Shown: positions 11,593-23,014, counted from the stretch's first letter. The stretch: DNA of 64,000 bases from Stramonita haemastoma (GCA_030674155.1 CM060320.1:37583615-37647614), one strand, 5' to 3'. Made by a program: numbers and translations. The notes: generated by a model from the letters alone, not told the origin.

Positions 11593-11639
11593 ATGCATGC
11601 ATGCATACATGCATGCTTGCATACGTCTGTGTGTGCATC

Positions 11640-12175
11640 AAGTGTGCGTGTTTACTTACATGTGCACGCACCCGCGTCCTTCCGTCCATTCCCTTCGCGC
11701 CTATGCACACGTAGGCCTTCTTGCTGGCGCGATGAGTAAGACTTGCATTGAATTGTATCAACTGAAGTTAACCCATCAAATCCGGCCTTAACTTCCTTGA
11801 GATTCGTCATCTTGACCCTGACCCCCATCCCTAGTGCTGATGTCTTTGCCTTTGTGTAGTGGTGATGGTTGTCGTTGTTGTTGGTGGTGGTGGTGGTGTG
11901 GTGTGGTGGTGGTGGTGTTGGTGTTGTGGTCATGTCAGCCTGCCCTTTGTGAAAGTGATGAGCCATTGTGTGGAGGACTTGAGACAGTCAAGACACTGTC
12001 CACCCACATTCTCATCAACTCCTGTGCTTCCTTAGTCATTGATGTCATTGTGTCTTCACAAGGTGCAATTATATAGTTTTGGGCTGGTTATACAAGCACA
12101 AATCGGTTTTGGCCAGCATTGTTTGGGTTTTTTGTTGTTGGTTTGTTTGTTTTTGGCTTTGTTGTTTTTTGTTGT
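11640..12175. other. Unique sequence with a GGT-rich tract, no gene seen
   Basis: GTTGTTGGTGGT-type sequence occupies 11,870-11,930. I see no conserved exon. Confidence 0.4.
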
Positions 12176-12177
12176 GG

Positions 12178-12192
12178 GGTGTGTGTGTGTGT

Positions 12193-12266
<74 letters not shown>

Positions 12267-12540
12267 GTGGTTTGTTTGGTTGTTGTTTTGTTTTGTATTG
12301 CTTTTTTGGGGGGGGAGGGGGGTAGGTTTGTCTTTTCTTCTTCTTCTTTTTTTTTTTTTGGGGGGGGGGGGGGTGTGGTGGTGGTAGTTTTTGTTGTTGT
12401 TATTGGGGTGTGGGCTTTTTGTATTTGTTTGGTTGTTGGCTGGTTTAGGGTTTGGGTTTGTTTCTTTGTTGTTTTGCTTTTCTTTTTGTTTTTTTTTCTT
12501 CTTTTTGGTGGGGGGTTGTCGTTTTCTTATAATCTTTTTC
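12178..12540. repeat. (GT)n array followed by T/G-rich low complexity
   Basis: A GT array runs to about 12,265. T/G-rich sequence with G-runs near 12,308 and 12,359-12,372 follows. Hydrophobic Val/Phe/Cys frames across it are compositional. Confidence 0.85.
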
Positions 12541-13010
12541 TTATTTGATTTACAATGTTTCACATCCTTCAACCGTTTTTTTCAGCTTTTGGTCGAGAGA
12601 ATAAAAGTGATCTGAAAAGCGACGCTTTCCCTAAAACCAAGCTTTACACTCTTAGTCTCTTTTAACTTTAAGGCTGCACGTTGCAAAAATACAATCATAA
12701 AATCTGTACTTTTCTTCATTGATATTCTACTTTCTCGCAAAAATAGAAGATGCTAAACAAATTTTGAAAAATTACCACTAACTATATCAGAGTGAGACAC
12801 TCTTTGCTACCAGAAGAGGAAGAAAACAAAAGAACATCGACTTTAAGTCCTGTTTCGAATGGAAACCGAAACTATCAATATGTGAGAGCCAGATGAATGA
12901 ATGCATGAATCATATATATATATTCACATACAGTTGCATGTTTGCAAATGTATGTTTGTTTTATGTAGATCTGTAAAATAAATAAATAAATAAAATTTAA
13001 AAAATAACAA
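12541..13010. other. AT-rich unique sequence, no gene seen
   Basis: Nothing recognisable. The sequence is AT-rich and carries no supported exon or RNA. Confidence 0.4.
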
Positions 13011-13011
13011 T

Positions 13012-13028
13012 GATAAATAATAATAATA

Positions 13029-13075
<47 letters not shown>
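13012..13075. repeat. (AAT)n microsatellite
   Basis: ATA/AAT trinucleotide units with one slip. Confidence 0.95.
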
Positions 13076-13510
13076 GCATATAACAAACAACAACAACAAA
13101 CAAAATAATAATAATATACTAAGATAACCACATGAATTCACATACATTTGCATGCATGCTATCTTGGTGACAGAGTAGCTGATATAGAGTCTAGGTAGAC
13201 AAAGGCTTGCATTTTACGTCTGCCCTCGCCATTTTATTCCATGATTGCGTATACTCTGTTCCATGATTGCATACTGATAACGACATCTATATTGTCTCAC
13301 ATACAGCGATCATCAGCCCATGGGATTTGTCCGGAAATGATGAATACATTTTGTTTCAATCGCTTACTCATGCAGGCGTAAGTCATTTAGATTGTGTTGC
13401 CCTGCATTTTTTTTTCTCATTTGGTATAATGTTTTGTTTGATTAAGCTTGTGCGTTGAAATCTTTGTTTCACGAAATAATATATTTTAGTAATTTGGTTA
13501 GTTGTGGAGG

Positions 13511-13537
13511 AATGGGGGGGGGGGGGGGGGGTATGTG

Positions 13538-13589
<52 letters not shown>

Positions 13590-13622
13590 GCGTGCGCGCA
13601 CGTGTATGTGTGAGAGAGAGAG
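13511..13622. repeat. Poly-G, (CT)n and alternating CG/TG tract
   Basis: A G-run at about 13,514-13,531 is followed by a CT array (13,543-13,585), then GCGCGTGCGCGCACGTG and a short GA array. Confidence 0.9.
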
Positions 13623-13639
13623 ACCTTGACCGAACAAGT

Positions 13640-14400
13640 CATCTTCATTTGTATTGTTCTCAAATGGCGTCCCGGAAACGAAAGACGGCTTACTACTTAT
13701 GATCAGTCTTATCGGGGCCCCCCTTTCCCTAAAGGCAGGCTTGAATTCATTGATAAAAATCTAGTTATGAATAGCATCAGGGAAGGAATCGCCAAAGGAT
13801 TGTTTTCCTAGTCACAGGGGCACCCTTGAACTCTCGTGTCTCGGTGCAGATGTTTCCGACGAGGTTTTAATTGTTAGTAACATACGGGTTACTGACTAAA
13901 AACCCGTTGTCATTGTTGTTGAATTGAGCCAGAAGAAGGAAGACCTGTATGATTCGTTAGATTCGGACCAATCGTATTAATTCTTTGTGTTTGTTTTGGG
14001 GGGGTCTTTCTTTCATCATCCGACCTATTTCTTCCCTCCCCCTTCCAACCCTCACTGTCCCACCCCCACCCCGCCCTTTATAGGTCCCGGAAGGGGATGG
14101 GGGGGGGGGGGGGGGGCGATATAGGCACGTGGTCTCTACTGTTGATGTTGCTTATCATGGTCTCTATTGTTGATGTTGTTGTTGTTCCCGCTGCTTTTGC
14201 TATTTTTTTTTAAACTGCTGTTGTCGTTGTTTGTTTGTGAGTGTCTTTGGTTCGAACTCAGTGTGCTTTCACAGTGAACCAGTCGAATGTATTTGACACT
14301 ATTTTTCTTCAAAGATGTTTAATTAACTGTATGCCTTTGTGTTTCAATTTCTGTATACCCCTTTTCTTCTAAAATGTTCGAATCCATAAAATAGGTTCAC
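13640..14400. other. Unique sequence with poly-G tract, no gene seen
   Basis: A short frame at 13,661 reads Met-Ala-Ser-Arg-Lys-Arg-Lys and stops after 12 codons, and I cannot support it as a gene. A poly-G run occupies about 14,099-14,117. Confidence 0.35.
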
Positions 14401-14404
14401 ATTG

Positions 14405-14651
14405 AAAAAAGTCCTTCGGATGAGACTTTAAACCGAGGCCCCGTGTGCGAACGCACGCAGAACATCTTGCGCACACGTTAAATCCTGTTCCGCTTTTCGT
14501 AAGAGTAGGCCATCGTGTGCCGGTGGGAACAGATGACAATATTTACAAAAACTGCATACACACGGGGACCGGATGAAAAAAAGCACATGATTGCTTATTC
14601 TGTTACCCTCGATTAAAAGAATAAATAATAATAATGATAATAATAATAATG

Positions 14652-14695
<44 letters not shown>
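14405..14695 (+). mobile_element. SINE family A copy with (AAT)n tail
   Basis: The copy has GTCCTTCGGATGAGAC, GAGGCCCCGTGTGCGAACG, AGAACATCTTGCGCACACG, CCTGTTCCGCTTTTCG and GGGAACAGATGAC, then TCGATTAAAAGAATAAATAA and an AAT/GAT array (14,625-14,692). The AATAA-type tail is shared by the other copies and fits a SINE with a variable simple-repeat 3' end. Confidence 0.8.
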
Positions 14696-14696
<1 letters not shown>

Positions 14697-15079
14697 TGCC
14701 AAGATCACCTGTATTATAAATGCCGGTTTATCTGATATAATGCTTAAAAAAACAAACAGATAAACAAACAAAAGCAGACCTCAAAAGTTTGCTTTGTATT
14801 TCTGTAGAATCCTTTCTTACTGGATGTTCTAAATGATATTCGTATAGAATGTAGAAAGTTTAAAAGCCATACTGCACAACTTGTATTCTGGTCTTCAAAA
14901 TCTACGGGTCAGTGTTATATTTTTTACTGGCTCCATTGGTTTCTCAGTGAACAGAGAATAAAAAATTAATCACCATTCTCTTGAGCTACAAACTAATGAA
15001 TTCAGCTGCCTCACTTTAATTAACCAGTCTTTCTCGATAACTTGCTTCATCAACGAATTTATTTTTTGGTTGTTTCTTG

Positions 15080-15345
15080 ACTAGAGTTCTGTGGTTCATC
15101 AATAGTGAGTTATTGCGTATGCGACAGTTTACCCACCATTAAGGTAGCTGCATTCTAACTTCCGAGATGAGGTCCAAACACGACACAAGTGTGCATGCAG
15201 GTTTATCAATTTTGTCATCCATGCCTGCTGGCACTCTCCAGATCCCGAAAAGCGGAACGGGTTTTAACCTGTACGCAATATGTTCTGCGTACGTTCGCGC
15301 ACACACGGAACGTCGGGTTTCAGTCTCACCCCGAAGGACTACCAG
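15080..15345 (-). mobile_element. SINE family B fragment adjoining family A fragment, minus orientation
   Basis: Positions 15,080-15,165 are the reverse complement of the family B 3' end (CTAGAGTTCTGTGGTTCA, CACCATTAAGGTAGCTGCAT). Positions 15,168-15,345 are the reverse complement of family A (TTTGTCATCC, CGGAACGGGTTTTAA, CGCAATATGTTCTGCGT). The two are directly abutted. Confidence 0.7.
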
Positions 15346-15527
15346 CTAATGGTATTATGCCTACCACATATTTTGGAAAGACGTAGAGTGGGCTGGCGGG
15401 GCCTACTCACATATTTGTGGACAGTTCCCGCTCCCAGAACCAACTCGCACTATCGAAACACTTTCACTTCCCTGGTGGGCTCTTCTGTGTGGATTTTCCG
15501 GCGTTTGTCAGCCCGTCAGTTTGCTTC

Positions 15528-15771
<244 letters not shown>

Positions 15772-16033
15772 GAGCTGAATTCCCCCCCCCATCATATCGA
15801 CTCGCTACAGGTGCTAAAACAATTTGTAATGCATGTTTTTGCTGTGAAATTCGGGCTCCTCTCCCCAGGGAGAACAGGTCGCAACAAGAGCAGTACCGCA
15901 TGCCACCCATTCATTTTGTTTCTTTTCCTGTCTGCAACTGTGTTTGTTCCCTATCAGAGTGGCTTTTTTTCCTACAGATTTTTGCCAGGGACAACTCCCT
16001 TGTTGTCGTGGGTTCTTTTACTGTGCTGCAAAA

Positions 16034-16068
16034 TCGCGCGCGCGCGCGCGCGCGCGTGTGTGTGTGTA

Positions 16069-16126
<58 letters not shown>

Positions 16127-16164
16127 TCTTGTTTCTGTGCGTGTGTATCCGTGCTTGCAAGCGT

Positions 16165-16258
<94 letters not shown>

Positions 16259-16348
16259 GTCTGTGTGCGCGCGCGCACGCGTGCGTGTGTGCATGCATGC
16301 ATGCATGTGTATGTGTGTGTGTGTGCGCGTGCGCGCATGTGTGTGTGA
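16034..16348. repeat. (CG)n-(TG)n-(GTCT)n compound repeat
   Basis: A pure CG tract (about 16,035-16,056) leads directly into TG arrays (16,057-16,124 and 16,168-16,222), a GTCT array (16,222-16,262), CG/CATG words and more TG. The sequence is almost uninterrupted alternating purine-pyrimidine. Confidence 0.95.
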
Positions 16349-16504
16349 GTATGTGTGTGTGAGTTTAGGAAGGAGTATTTGTGCCAGAATATGTATCGTA
16401 TCTGAATGGACCCCAAAAAGCTTTGCTCAGACCCAGGCATTGGCTCACGACCGCCACAAATGGAAAGAGCTGGTGCTTTTGTCTGTGCAGCCCCGATCAT
16501 GCCT

Positions 16505-16602
16505 GATTAAGCAGTAGCAGTAGCAGTAGCAGCAGTAGCAGCAGCAGCAGCAGTAGCAGCAGCAGTAGCAGCAGCAGCAGTAGTAGCAGCAGTAGCAGAA
16601 GT

Positions 16603-16658
<56 letters not shown>

Positions 16659-16755
16659 CAGCAGCAGTAGCAGCAGTAGTAGCAGCAGTAGTAGCAGCAG
16701 CAACAGTTGCAGTAGCAGCAGCAATTGTAATAGTAAAGCAGCAGCAGCAGTATGA
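16505..16755. repeat. (CAG/TAG)n trinucleotide array
   Basis: An interrupted GCA/GTA trinucleotide array. Leu, Ala or Cys homopolymer frames on the minus strand derive from it and carry no other features. Confidence 0.95.
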
Positions 16756-16980
16756 TATGAAACAATCACATGAAATGCACATTTCTTTTTTTTTTCTTTT
16801 TTTTAACTCAAATGGGTTTTTAAAAACTGTGTTAACAAAGGAACGGGGAGGCTTGAAAGTGAAACGAGATCAATAATCAAAGGATAAAACTTTTGGAAGC
16901 TAGTAAAGGCGCCGGAATACTACAAAATCATGATGTACGTAGATCTAGGCCTATTCAAAGGCTTATCAAGAGAACTTGGA

Positions 16981-16982
<2 letters not shown>

Positions 16983-17073
<91 letters not shown>

Positions 17074-17078
17074 AGAGC

Positions 17079-17130
<52 letters not shown>
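16983..17130. repeat. (GA)n-(CA)n microsatellite abutting a LINE
   Basis: A GA array (16,983-17,077) passes into a CA array (17,080-17,130). The LINE reverse-transcriptase reading frame begins within about 20 bp. Confidence 0.95.
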
Positions 17131-17131
<1 letters not shown>

Positions 17132-17670
17132 TAATATTAATATATAATATATTAATGCGTGACTTACCAGACACATTATCTAAGCATGTAGAATTAGCTC
17201 AATACGCTGATGATATTTGTATGTGGATGAATGTAACAATGAAAAAGAACACTCCTACAAGATCCTTGAACTACATTAAAAAGCTGTATCAAAATGAACT
17301 TAACATGATATCAAACTATATGAATGAAAATAAGTTACTTCTATCGACTGATAAAACACACATGGTTCTTTTTAATAATGGATCAAATCCAACTCTATTG
17401 CCTAAGTTTGGAATAGATAATGGAATTTTAGAATACAAGCAAACAGCCAAATTTCTTGGAGTATTTCTTACAACAAAATTGACATGGAACTATCACATTG
17501 AGTACATTCTGAATAAAGCAAGGAAAACCTTAAATATTTTGAAAGTTATTAGCAAACAGTCATGGGGTCAGGATATTCTTACTTTACTTCATCTTTCAAC
17601 ATCTTTAATCCGTTCAAAATTGACGTATGCCCAAGAAGTATTTTTCAATGCTCCAAAATATCTGTTATAA
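17131..17670 (+). pseudogene. LINE reverse transcriptase, C-terminal part, frameshifted
   Basis: Reads the palm motif C (QYADD) and the thumb. The frame stops at TAA after APKYLL, where the sister element continues in frame with NKIQSLDC. Restoring one base in the TTATAAAAAAA stretch near 17,667 would keep the frame, so this is a single-base loss. The upstream (GA)n/(CA)n array happens to be open in the same frame and is not part of the protein. Confidence 0.85.
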
Positions 17671-18941
17671 AAAAACTTCAAAGTATAGACTGTAGAGCAT
17701 ACAAACTGGCTCTAGGTCTACCAGTCCATGCCTCTTGTCTAAAAACATATAGTGCATCTGGAATTCTACCACTAGAAAATCACCGAAGGATTGCTTGTTG
17801 TAAATTTGTCCTAAGAAGTCAAACTGTTAAAAATAATTTGCAATCGACAATAAATCTTAAGTCAGACAGAGATTTTCCAAAGAGAGCAAGATCGATATCC
17901 TCTAATACCACATTGGGTACTTATACATCTCAAACATTTATAAATGCCGGATTCAATCCAAATACAAATATTGCTAAAAGAGATGAAGTATCCCCCACTC
18001 CAACCTGGGAACTCAAAAGAGCACACTTTGATATAAATTATATTGACTTAATAAAGAATTGTAATATAAATCTAGTATCTTCTCAAGCAAAAATTCATTT
18101 GGAAGAATACTATTCAAACCATTTAAAAGTTTTCACTGATGGCTCAGTCTTAAACAATAATGCCGGTGCTGCATATATTATACCAGAGCTGAAATCGGAA
18201 AAATCATTTCATCTTGGGGAGAATATTTCAATTTTTACAGCAGAACTCATAGCAATATTAATGGCACTCAATTTCCTAATTGATTTCCCAAGAGCTGTTT
18301 TCCGCATTCTTTTTTGTGTTGATTCCAAATCAGTAATTCAAGCCATCAGTTCTATGCAAACAAAAGTTAGATCAGAACTTGTTTTTGAGATTTGTCATTT
18401 AATTCATCTCCTCACCTTAAAAGGTTCAGATATAACTTTTTGTTGGATTCCATCTCACTCTGGTATACATTACAATGAAACAGTTGATCTTTTAGCAAAA
18501 AATGGGGCAAAACAATTGATGGATGTGGAAAATTTGACACTTTATTTGTCACTACAAGAATGTTATCAGATTGTGGAAAAAGCAGAACAAAAGTTATTCC
18601 AATATGAAAAAAAGAAACTTGGCTGTTTAGGTGTATATGAAGGGATGGTAAAATTTCAGTCTTTTGTTAAAATATATGAAACAGATTTTTATTGTATAAA
18701 AGAAATTGTTTCTCTGGCTTGCAGATGGGAAATGAACTGTTTTAAAACAAAATATGTTGGACATGTATCTTGCATATGTGGACATAGTATAACTGTTGAT
18801 CATATATTGATATGCAGCATGCTGAAAAGTTATATACCTGTTCTTACCTCATCATCCTCATCAGAGATATTCAATGATCCATTACTGAGGTATACATTTT
18901 TCAAATCATTACTGCACTGTCCTATTGGTTCTTTATTATGA
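17671..18941 (+). pseudogene. LINE connector, RNase H and C-terminal zinc knuckle
   Basis: Continues the broken ORF2 in the next frame. RNase H acidic residues are visible in order: Asp in VFTDGSVL, Glu in TAELIAIL, Asp in FCVDSKSV, then His/Asp in IPSHSGIHYNETVDLLA. All four catalytic positions are present, so the RNase H itself is not visibly damaged. A CICGHSITVDHILIC motif near the end matches CICGEKLSNIHVLYHC of the other copy. The stop is at 18,939-18,941. The copy has no upstream endonuclease and cannot act on its own. Confidence 0.85.
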
Positions 18942-18960
18942 TTATTACGGACTTAAAAGA

Positions 18961-19212
18961 CTTTTCCCATTGTTGATTAGATTTTTCTCTTGTTGGTTAT
19001 GGTTGTAAATGGTTTTATTGTTCATGCGTTAGATTCTGTTTAGAATTTGGAATTTTTACTATTTTGTATTCAAGAATTATATATATTTGTGTTTATTTTT
19101 TCAAAAAAAAATTTTCTTAACTGTTCTGTGTAGATTTTGTGAATTAACCCCTTCCCCACTTCCAAAACTCCTCCCCCCCCTACCCCCACCCCCCTCCCCA
19201 CATACACACACA

Positions 19213-19244
<32 letters not shown>

Positions 19245-19340
19245 GTCTAATATCACATTTTGTGAAAAGACGTAAAATGAATCGAACACACACACACATA
19301 CAGATCATGATGTGTGTGTGTTCAAATTCATTTAACATAA
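18961..19340. other. Probable LINE 3' UTR remnant, C-rich and poly-T
   Basis: AT-rich sequence after the LINE stop may be its 3' UTR to about 19,090. A CCCC/ACACAC tract and a poly-T run (about 19,215-19,240) follow. The precise 3' end of the element is not visible. Confidence 0.35.
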
Positions 19341-19562
<222 letters not shown>

Positions 19563-19705
19563 GGGTTGCAACCGTTTTTCTTTTTTTTCAGGACGCAACC
19601 TAAGGCTATAGGCCTACACGCCTAGCTAGCTGCCTATAGGCCTACGGACGGACGCCGGAATAGCCTTTAGTGTCAGATTGAAGTGACGAAGTGTACGGGG
19701 TGTTA

Positions 19706-19766
19706 AGCGCGCGCGCGTGCGTGCGTGTGTGTGTGTGTGTGTATGTGTGTATGCGTGCGTGCGTGC

Positions 19767-19820
<54 letters not shown>
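19706..19820. repeat. (CG)n-(GTGC)n-(GT)n repeat
   Basis: Alternating CG and GTGC units followed by a pure GT array (about 19,770-19,820). Confidence 0.95.
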
Positions 19821-20165
19821 TGTAGTGTAATGTAGTGTGAGTCAAAGCAGACTCTTGTGTTTCTCCGGACAGCGCCTCTTGACGATGCACGGGTCGGAGT
19901 CACGACCACCCTTGACCCTCCCCTGCACTGTCTTTCCGCCCCGGAAACTCCCAGCCCCTAATCCCACTGCACCACATGTGTAGGCTAGGCTAGGCCTAGT
20001 GCCCAGCTACTCTGCTACTATAGCCTAGGCCTACATACCGGCGTTGCGTAGCGTAGCGTCCAGGGCAGGCTCTTTTCTATTCTAGCCTAGGCCCTAGATC
20101 TATATATGTTAGGGTTACAGCGACCTGTGACTGAACTTTCAGGTCCAGAGTCGTGTGGTTAAGTG
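19821..20165. other. Unique sequence, no gene seen
   Basis: CTAGGC and TAGGCC words are frequent (19,980-20,095). No conserved exon was found. Confidence 0.4.
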
Positions 20166-20187
20166 TGGTGTGCGGGAAGTAGGCATG

Positions 20188-20430
20188 CTCGCGCGTTGGC
20201 GCGCACGCACGCACGCACGCATGCACGCATGCACTCACGCGTGCGTGCACGCAAACACACACCCATGCGCGGACACACACGCACACACACACGCATGGAA
20301 ACAAGCAAATGCTGCAGGCATGGACTGCACACGCACGTGTGCATGCACGCGTACGTGAGTGCGTAGGTGCACGCAGGCACCTATACAAACACGAATGCAC
20401 GCGCGCAAGCAAGCGCGCACGCGCACTAAT
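20188..20430. repeat. Degenerate GCAC/CACA alternating repeat
   Basis: Irregular CACG/CATG/CACA units. The Ala/Cys/His/Thr-rich frames on both strands come from this composition. Confidence 0.85.
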
Positions 20431-20439
20431 GTCCACTAG

Positions 20440-21180
20440 ATTTAGTGAAAATATGAACTGGCGGTACCATACCTACCATACCATACCATACCATGTTGCA
20501 TATAGCCCTACCAACCTTGAAAGCCATACCAGGTGCTGTTACCTCATTCAGTGTCAGTAGAGCTCCACTTCATGTATAAAACCAACACCTCCATCACCTT
20601 CAAATATCTAGCACCGTCCATCTGAAAAATCAACAACATGAAATGACATAATACCTCAGGTAGGTAGGTTATGAGTTCCAAAGCCGAACTGATGGCAAGA
20701 AGAAAAGTTTTACGAGTCCCCATAATGTCTTCCTGAAAGTAAAGAGTTCATAGTACTTGCGCAAAAAAAAAATGTGGCTGTCATAATTTCTCATTTCTCT
20801 TGATTTTGCAGCATTCGCCTGTCATACATCCACTATCCTCGAAATAAAAGAATAAGTAAATTAAATGAATACGTAAATAAATAAAGTAAAACACAGCCCT
20901 GGCATGCTACACTATCTTTCGCCTGCAATTGTACTGCACACATTTACTATAATTATACGCTTGATCTGACACAGTTCGACGTAGCACGCAGTTCGTCGTA
21001 ATTTATGAAGAACTGTGTCCCCCCCCCTCACCCCCCGGGATGGACGCAGTCGTCGAAATTACGATTATACGATTATATTATTCTTTTTGCATATTAATCA
21101 ATGTAACTTCAATATAATGCACTACTTCAGCATTTTAGAAGCTCCTCATACATTTTTGTCAACTTTCTGACTTCAGTTCC
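20440..21180. other. Unique sequence, no gene seen
   Basis: Contains a short (CCATA)n at about 20,467-20,494 and SINE-tail-like AATAAA words near 20,845-20,890. No exon or RNA gene is supported. Confidence 0.4.
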
Positions 21181-21220
21181 AAGTTGTGACAAAGTACGTT
21201 GACGCACTTTGTCACAACTT
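21181..21220. repeat. Perfect 15-bp inverted repeat (hairpin)
   Basis: AAGTTGTGACAAAGT at 21,181-21,195 and its exact reverse complement at 21,206-21,220 are separated by a 10-base loop. There is no T-run immediately after, so a transcription terminator is unlikely. It could be the end or core of a fold-back element. Confidence 0.85.
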
Positions 21221-21307
21221 TTCAGCACCAGAACCATACAATGGCAAAAGTTTTAGTATCTCTATTATCATTTCTTTTTTATACTAAGAACAAATTACAA
21301 AATAATG

Positions 21308-21396
21308 GCCACCCATCCAACTGCTAACCACGCTCGAGGCTGCTTAATTTGACTGGGGGAAAGCGAGCGCTCTGACCACTGAGCTACTCCCGACCC
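21308..21396 (-). mobile_element. tRNA/5S chimeric SINE, 5' head only
   Basis: The reverse complement has an A-box-like TAGCTCAGTGG followed within 50 bases by a 5S rRNA-like segment (TTAAGCAGC, GAGCGTGGTTAGCA, TTGGATGGGTGGCC). It matches the head of the full copy at 24,777, and the body is absent. Confidence 0.75.
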
Positions 21397-21530
21397 CTGT
21401 GTCTTTTTAGGAGACCAAAAATATCCTCTGCAGTCGGTGTACAGCTGCCTATATCATCGCGAGGTACTATGAAAGTCATAGCTACACGCAGTTTTCAACC
21501 AGTGTGTACTGTATCATAGTATCACGGTAT

Positions 21531-21810
21531 CCCCTGGAGTTAAACAATTAGTGCTGACACCACTCTCCCCACAAGTCCTTGGGATGAGACTATAAACCGA
21601 GGTCCCGTGTGCGAACGCACGCAGAACATCTTGCACACACGTTAAATCCTGTTCCGCTTTTCGTAAGAGTAGGCCATTGTGTGACGGTGGGAACAGATGA
21701 CAATATTTACAAAAACTGCATACACACGGGTACTGAATGTAAAAAAGCACATAGTGCTTATTCCATTATCCTCGATATAAAAGAATAATTAAATAAATAA
21801 TAATGAATGA
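21531..21810 (+). mobile_element. SINE family A copy
   Basis: Starts near CCCCTGGAGTTAAAC and carries CCTTGGGATGAGACTATAA, GTCCCGTGTGCGAACG, CATCTTGCACACACG, TTCGTAAGAGTAGGCCA and GGTGGGAACAGATGAC. It ends in a CTCGATATAAAAGAATAA-type tail. Confidence 0.8.
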
Positions 21811-21940
21811 ATAGTAACTGAGAATTACGTGATGTGGGTAAGACAAGGTGAATACTCTAAGTGACTCATGGTGGTAAAGCCTAAGAACTGGAGTTAGGCC
21901 TACCGATTAACTTTCTAAACTTCCCACTCTTGCCATACGG

Positions 21941-22013
21941 GTTTCCGTAGTGTAGTGGTTATCACATCCGCCTAACACGCGGAAGGTCCTGGGTTCGAGC
22001 CCCAGCGGAAACA
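21941..22013 (+). tRNA. tRNA-Val (anticodon AAC)
   Basis: A 73-nt cloverleaf. The 7-bp acceptor stem GTTTCCG/CGGAAAC has discriminator A. The D-arm lies within TAGTGTAGTGGTTATCAC (A box). The anticodon stem TCCGC/GCGGA encloses the loop CTAACAC with anticodon AAC at 21,974-21,976. The T-arm CTGGG-TTCGAGC-CCCAG contains the B box GGTTCGAGCCC. There is no intron and no encoded CCA, as expected in eukaryotes. All stems are intact and it differs from typical animal tRNA-Val(AAC) at only a few paired positions, so it looks functional. It lies inside a cluster of tRNA-derived SINEs but has no SINE body attached. Confidence 0.96.
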
Positions 22014-22015
22014 TG

Positions 22016-22024
22016 TTTTTTTTT
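22016..22024 (+). terminator. Pol III terminator of tRNA-Val
   Basis: A run of nine T residues begins two bases after the tRNA discriminator base, the normal RNA polymerase III termination signal. Confidence 0.9.
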
Positions 22025-22282
22025 GTTTGTTTGTTTTTTTGTTAATATGTCTGTGTGTTGTACTTGAAGATGCTACTACTTCTACTACTTCTGCTACTGA
22101 CTTGCTGCTGCTTCTTGTGCCGGTATTATGACACCATTAATTTCATTTCTACGTCGTTGTTGTCGTGGTGGCCATGTATCTTGTTATCTTTTTTTTTCCC
22201 TTTTTTTGTGCTATTTTAGACATATTTCTCTCTTGTTTTTAAATCTCGTTTTTGTTTTTGTTTTTTCTGTTTAACTGGATAT
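22025..22282. other. T-rich spacer, no gene seen
   Basis: T-rich sequence with TTTGTTTG and CTACTTCTACT words. Nothing further is recognisable. Confidence 0.4.
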
Positions 22283-22592
22283 TTCTCTGCCCAGGAGGTT
22301 CTCACTCCTCTGGAATTAAATATCAGTGCCGTCTCCACTTCCCCCAAAGTGCTTCAGATGAGACTATAAACCGAGGTCCCGTGTGCAAAACGCACGCAGA
22401 ACATCTTGCGCACACGTTAATACCCATTCTCTTTTCGGAAGAGTAAACCATTGTGTGCCGGTGAGAGCGTATGACAAAATTTTATAAAAACTGCATGGCC
22501 TACACACGAGGACTGGGTGTAAAAAAAAAAATAAATAAAGCACATGAGTACTTATTCCATTCTCCTCGAAATAAAAGAATAGATAAATAAAT
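22283..22592 (+). mobile_element. SINE family A copy
   Basis: Has GAGGTTCTCACTCC, TTCAGATGAGACTATAAACC, GTCCCGTGTGCAAAACGC, CATCTTGCGCACACG, TGTGCCGGTGAGAGC and a CTCGAAATAAAAGAATAGATAA tail. Confidence 0.8.
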
Positions 22593-22662
22593 ATTACTAT
22601 TTCTGCCAAGGCCAAAACATCAATCAGTTTTAGAGTCTATAAACCTGTCCGAATTTTCATTT

Positions 22663-22770
22663 CACACGTCGGAAGTCTTTCGGATGAGACGATAAACCAA
22701 GGCCCCGTGTGCGACGGAATAAAAGAATAAAATGAATTTTCAAAAAAATAACACCCCCCAACACCCACCC

Positions 22771-22811
<41 letters not shown>

Positions 22812-23012
22812 CTCTCTGGGGGGTGGATAGCTAGTGGTCAGAACATCAGAACATCTTGGCACCGTAAATCCTGTTCCGCTTCGTAAGAGTAGGCCATTGT
22901 GTGCGGTGGGAACAGATGAATATTACAAAATGTACACACGGGGACCGGATGAAAAAAAGCACATCATTGCTTATTCTGTTACCTCGATATAAAAGAATAA
23001 ATAATAATAAAT
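22663..23012 (+). repeat. Broken SINE family A copy with internal (CT)n
   Basis: The family A 5' part (22,672-22,712) ends at GTGTGCGACGG. A C-rich stretch, a CT array (22,772-22,818) and the words TAGCTAGTGGTCAGAA follow. The family A 3' part resumes at 22,847 (GAACATCTTGG to about 23,010). One copy may have been split, or two partial copies joined. Confidence 0.6.
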
Positions 23013-23014
23013 AA

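Larger units (their letters stand above)
17131..18960 (+). mobile_element. 5'-truncated non-LTR retrotransposon (RT C-terminus, RNase H)
   Basis: This is a LINE of the RNase H-bearing I/Nimb-like kind, inferred from domain order. The copy starts inside the reverse transcriptase just before the catalytic YADD (LAQYADDICMW) and lacks the endonuclease and RT motifs upstream of it. The RT thumb region follows (FLGVFLTTKLTWNYHI), then a connecting region, a complete RNase H domain and a C-terminal CIC-x(7)-H-x3-C knuckle. It is the same family as the minus-strand element at 58.7-64 kb. A hand alignment of 64 residues following the YADD region gives 41 identities, so the two are separate lineages, not recent duplicates. 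The 5' truncation at a microsatellite is typical of target-primed insertion. Confidence 0.9.

Noticed and set aside
13661..13699. Short basic peptide frame beginning Met-Ala-Ser-Arg-Lys-Arg-Lys
   Set aside because: Only 12 codons, no donor that clearly continues it and no conserved partner nearby.
16497..16782. Poly-Leu, poly-Ala and poly-Cys frames
   Set aside because: Three frames of one (GCA/GTA)n array. No flanking conserved sequence.
16930..17670. A single 246-residue protein starting in the (GA)n array
   Set aside because: The N-terminal Glu/Arg and Thr/His stretch is the microsatellite. Only the part after 17,131 is LINE reverse transcriptase.
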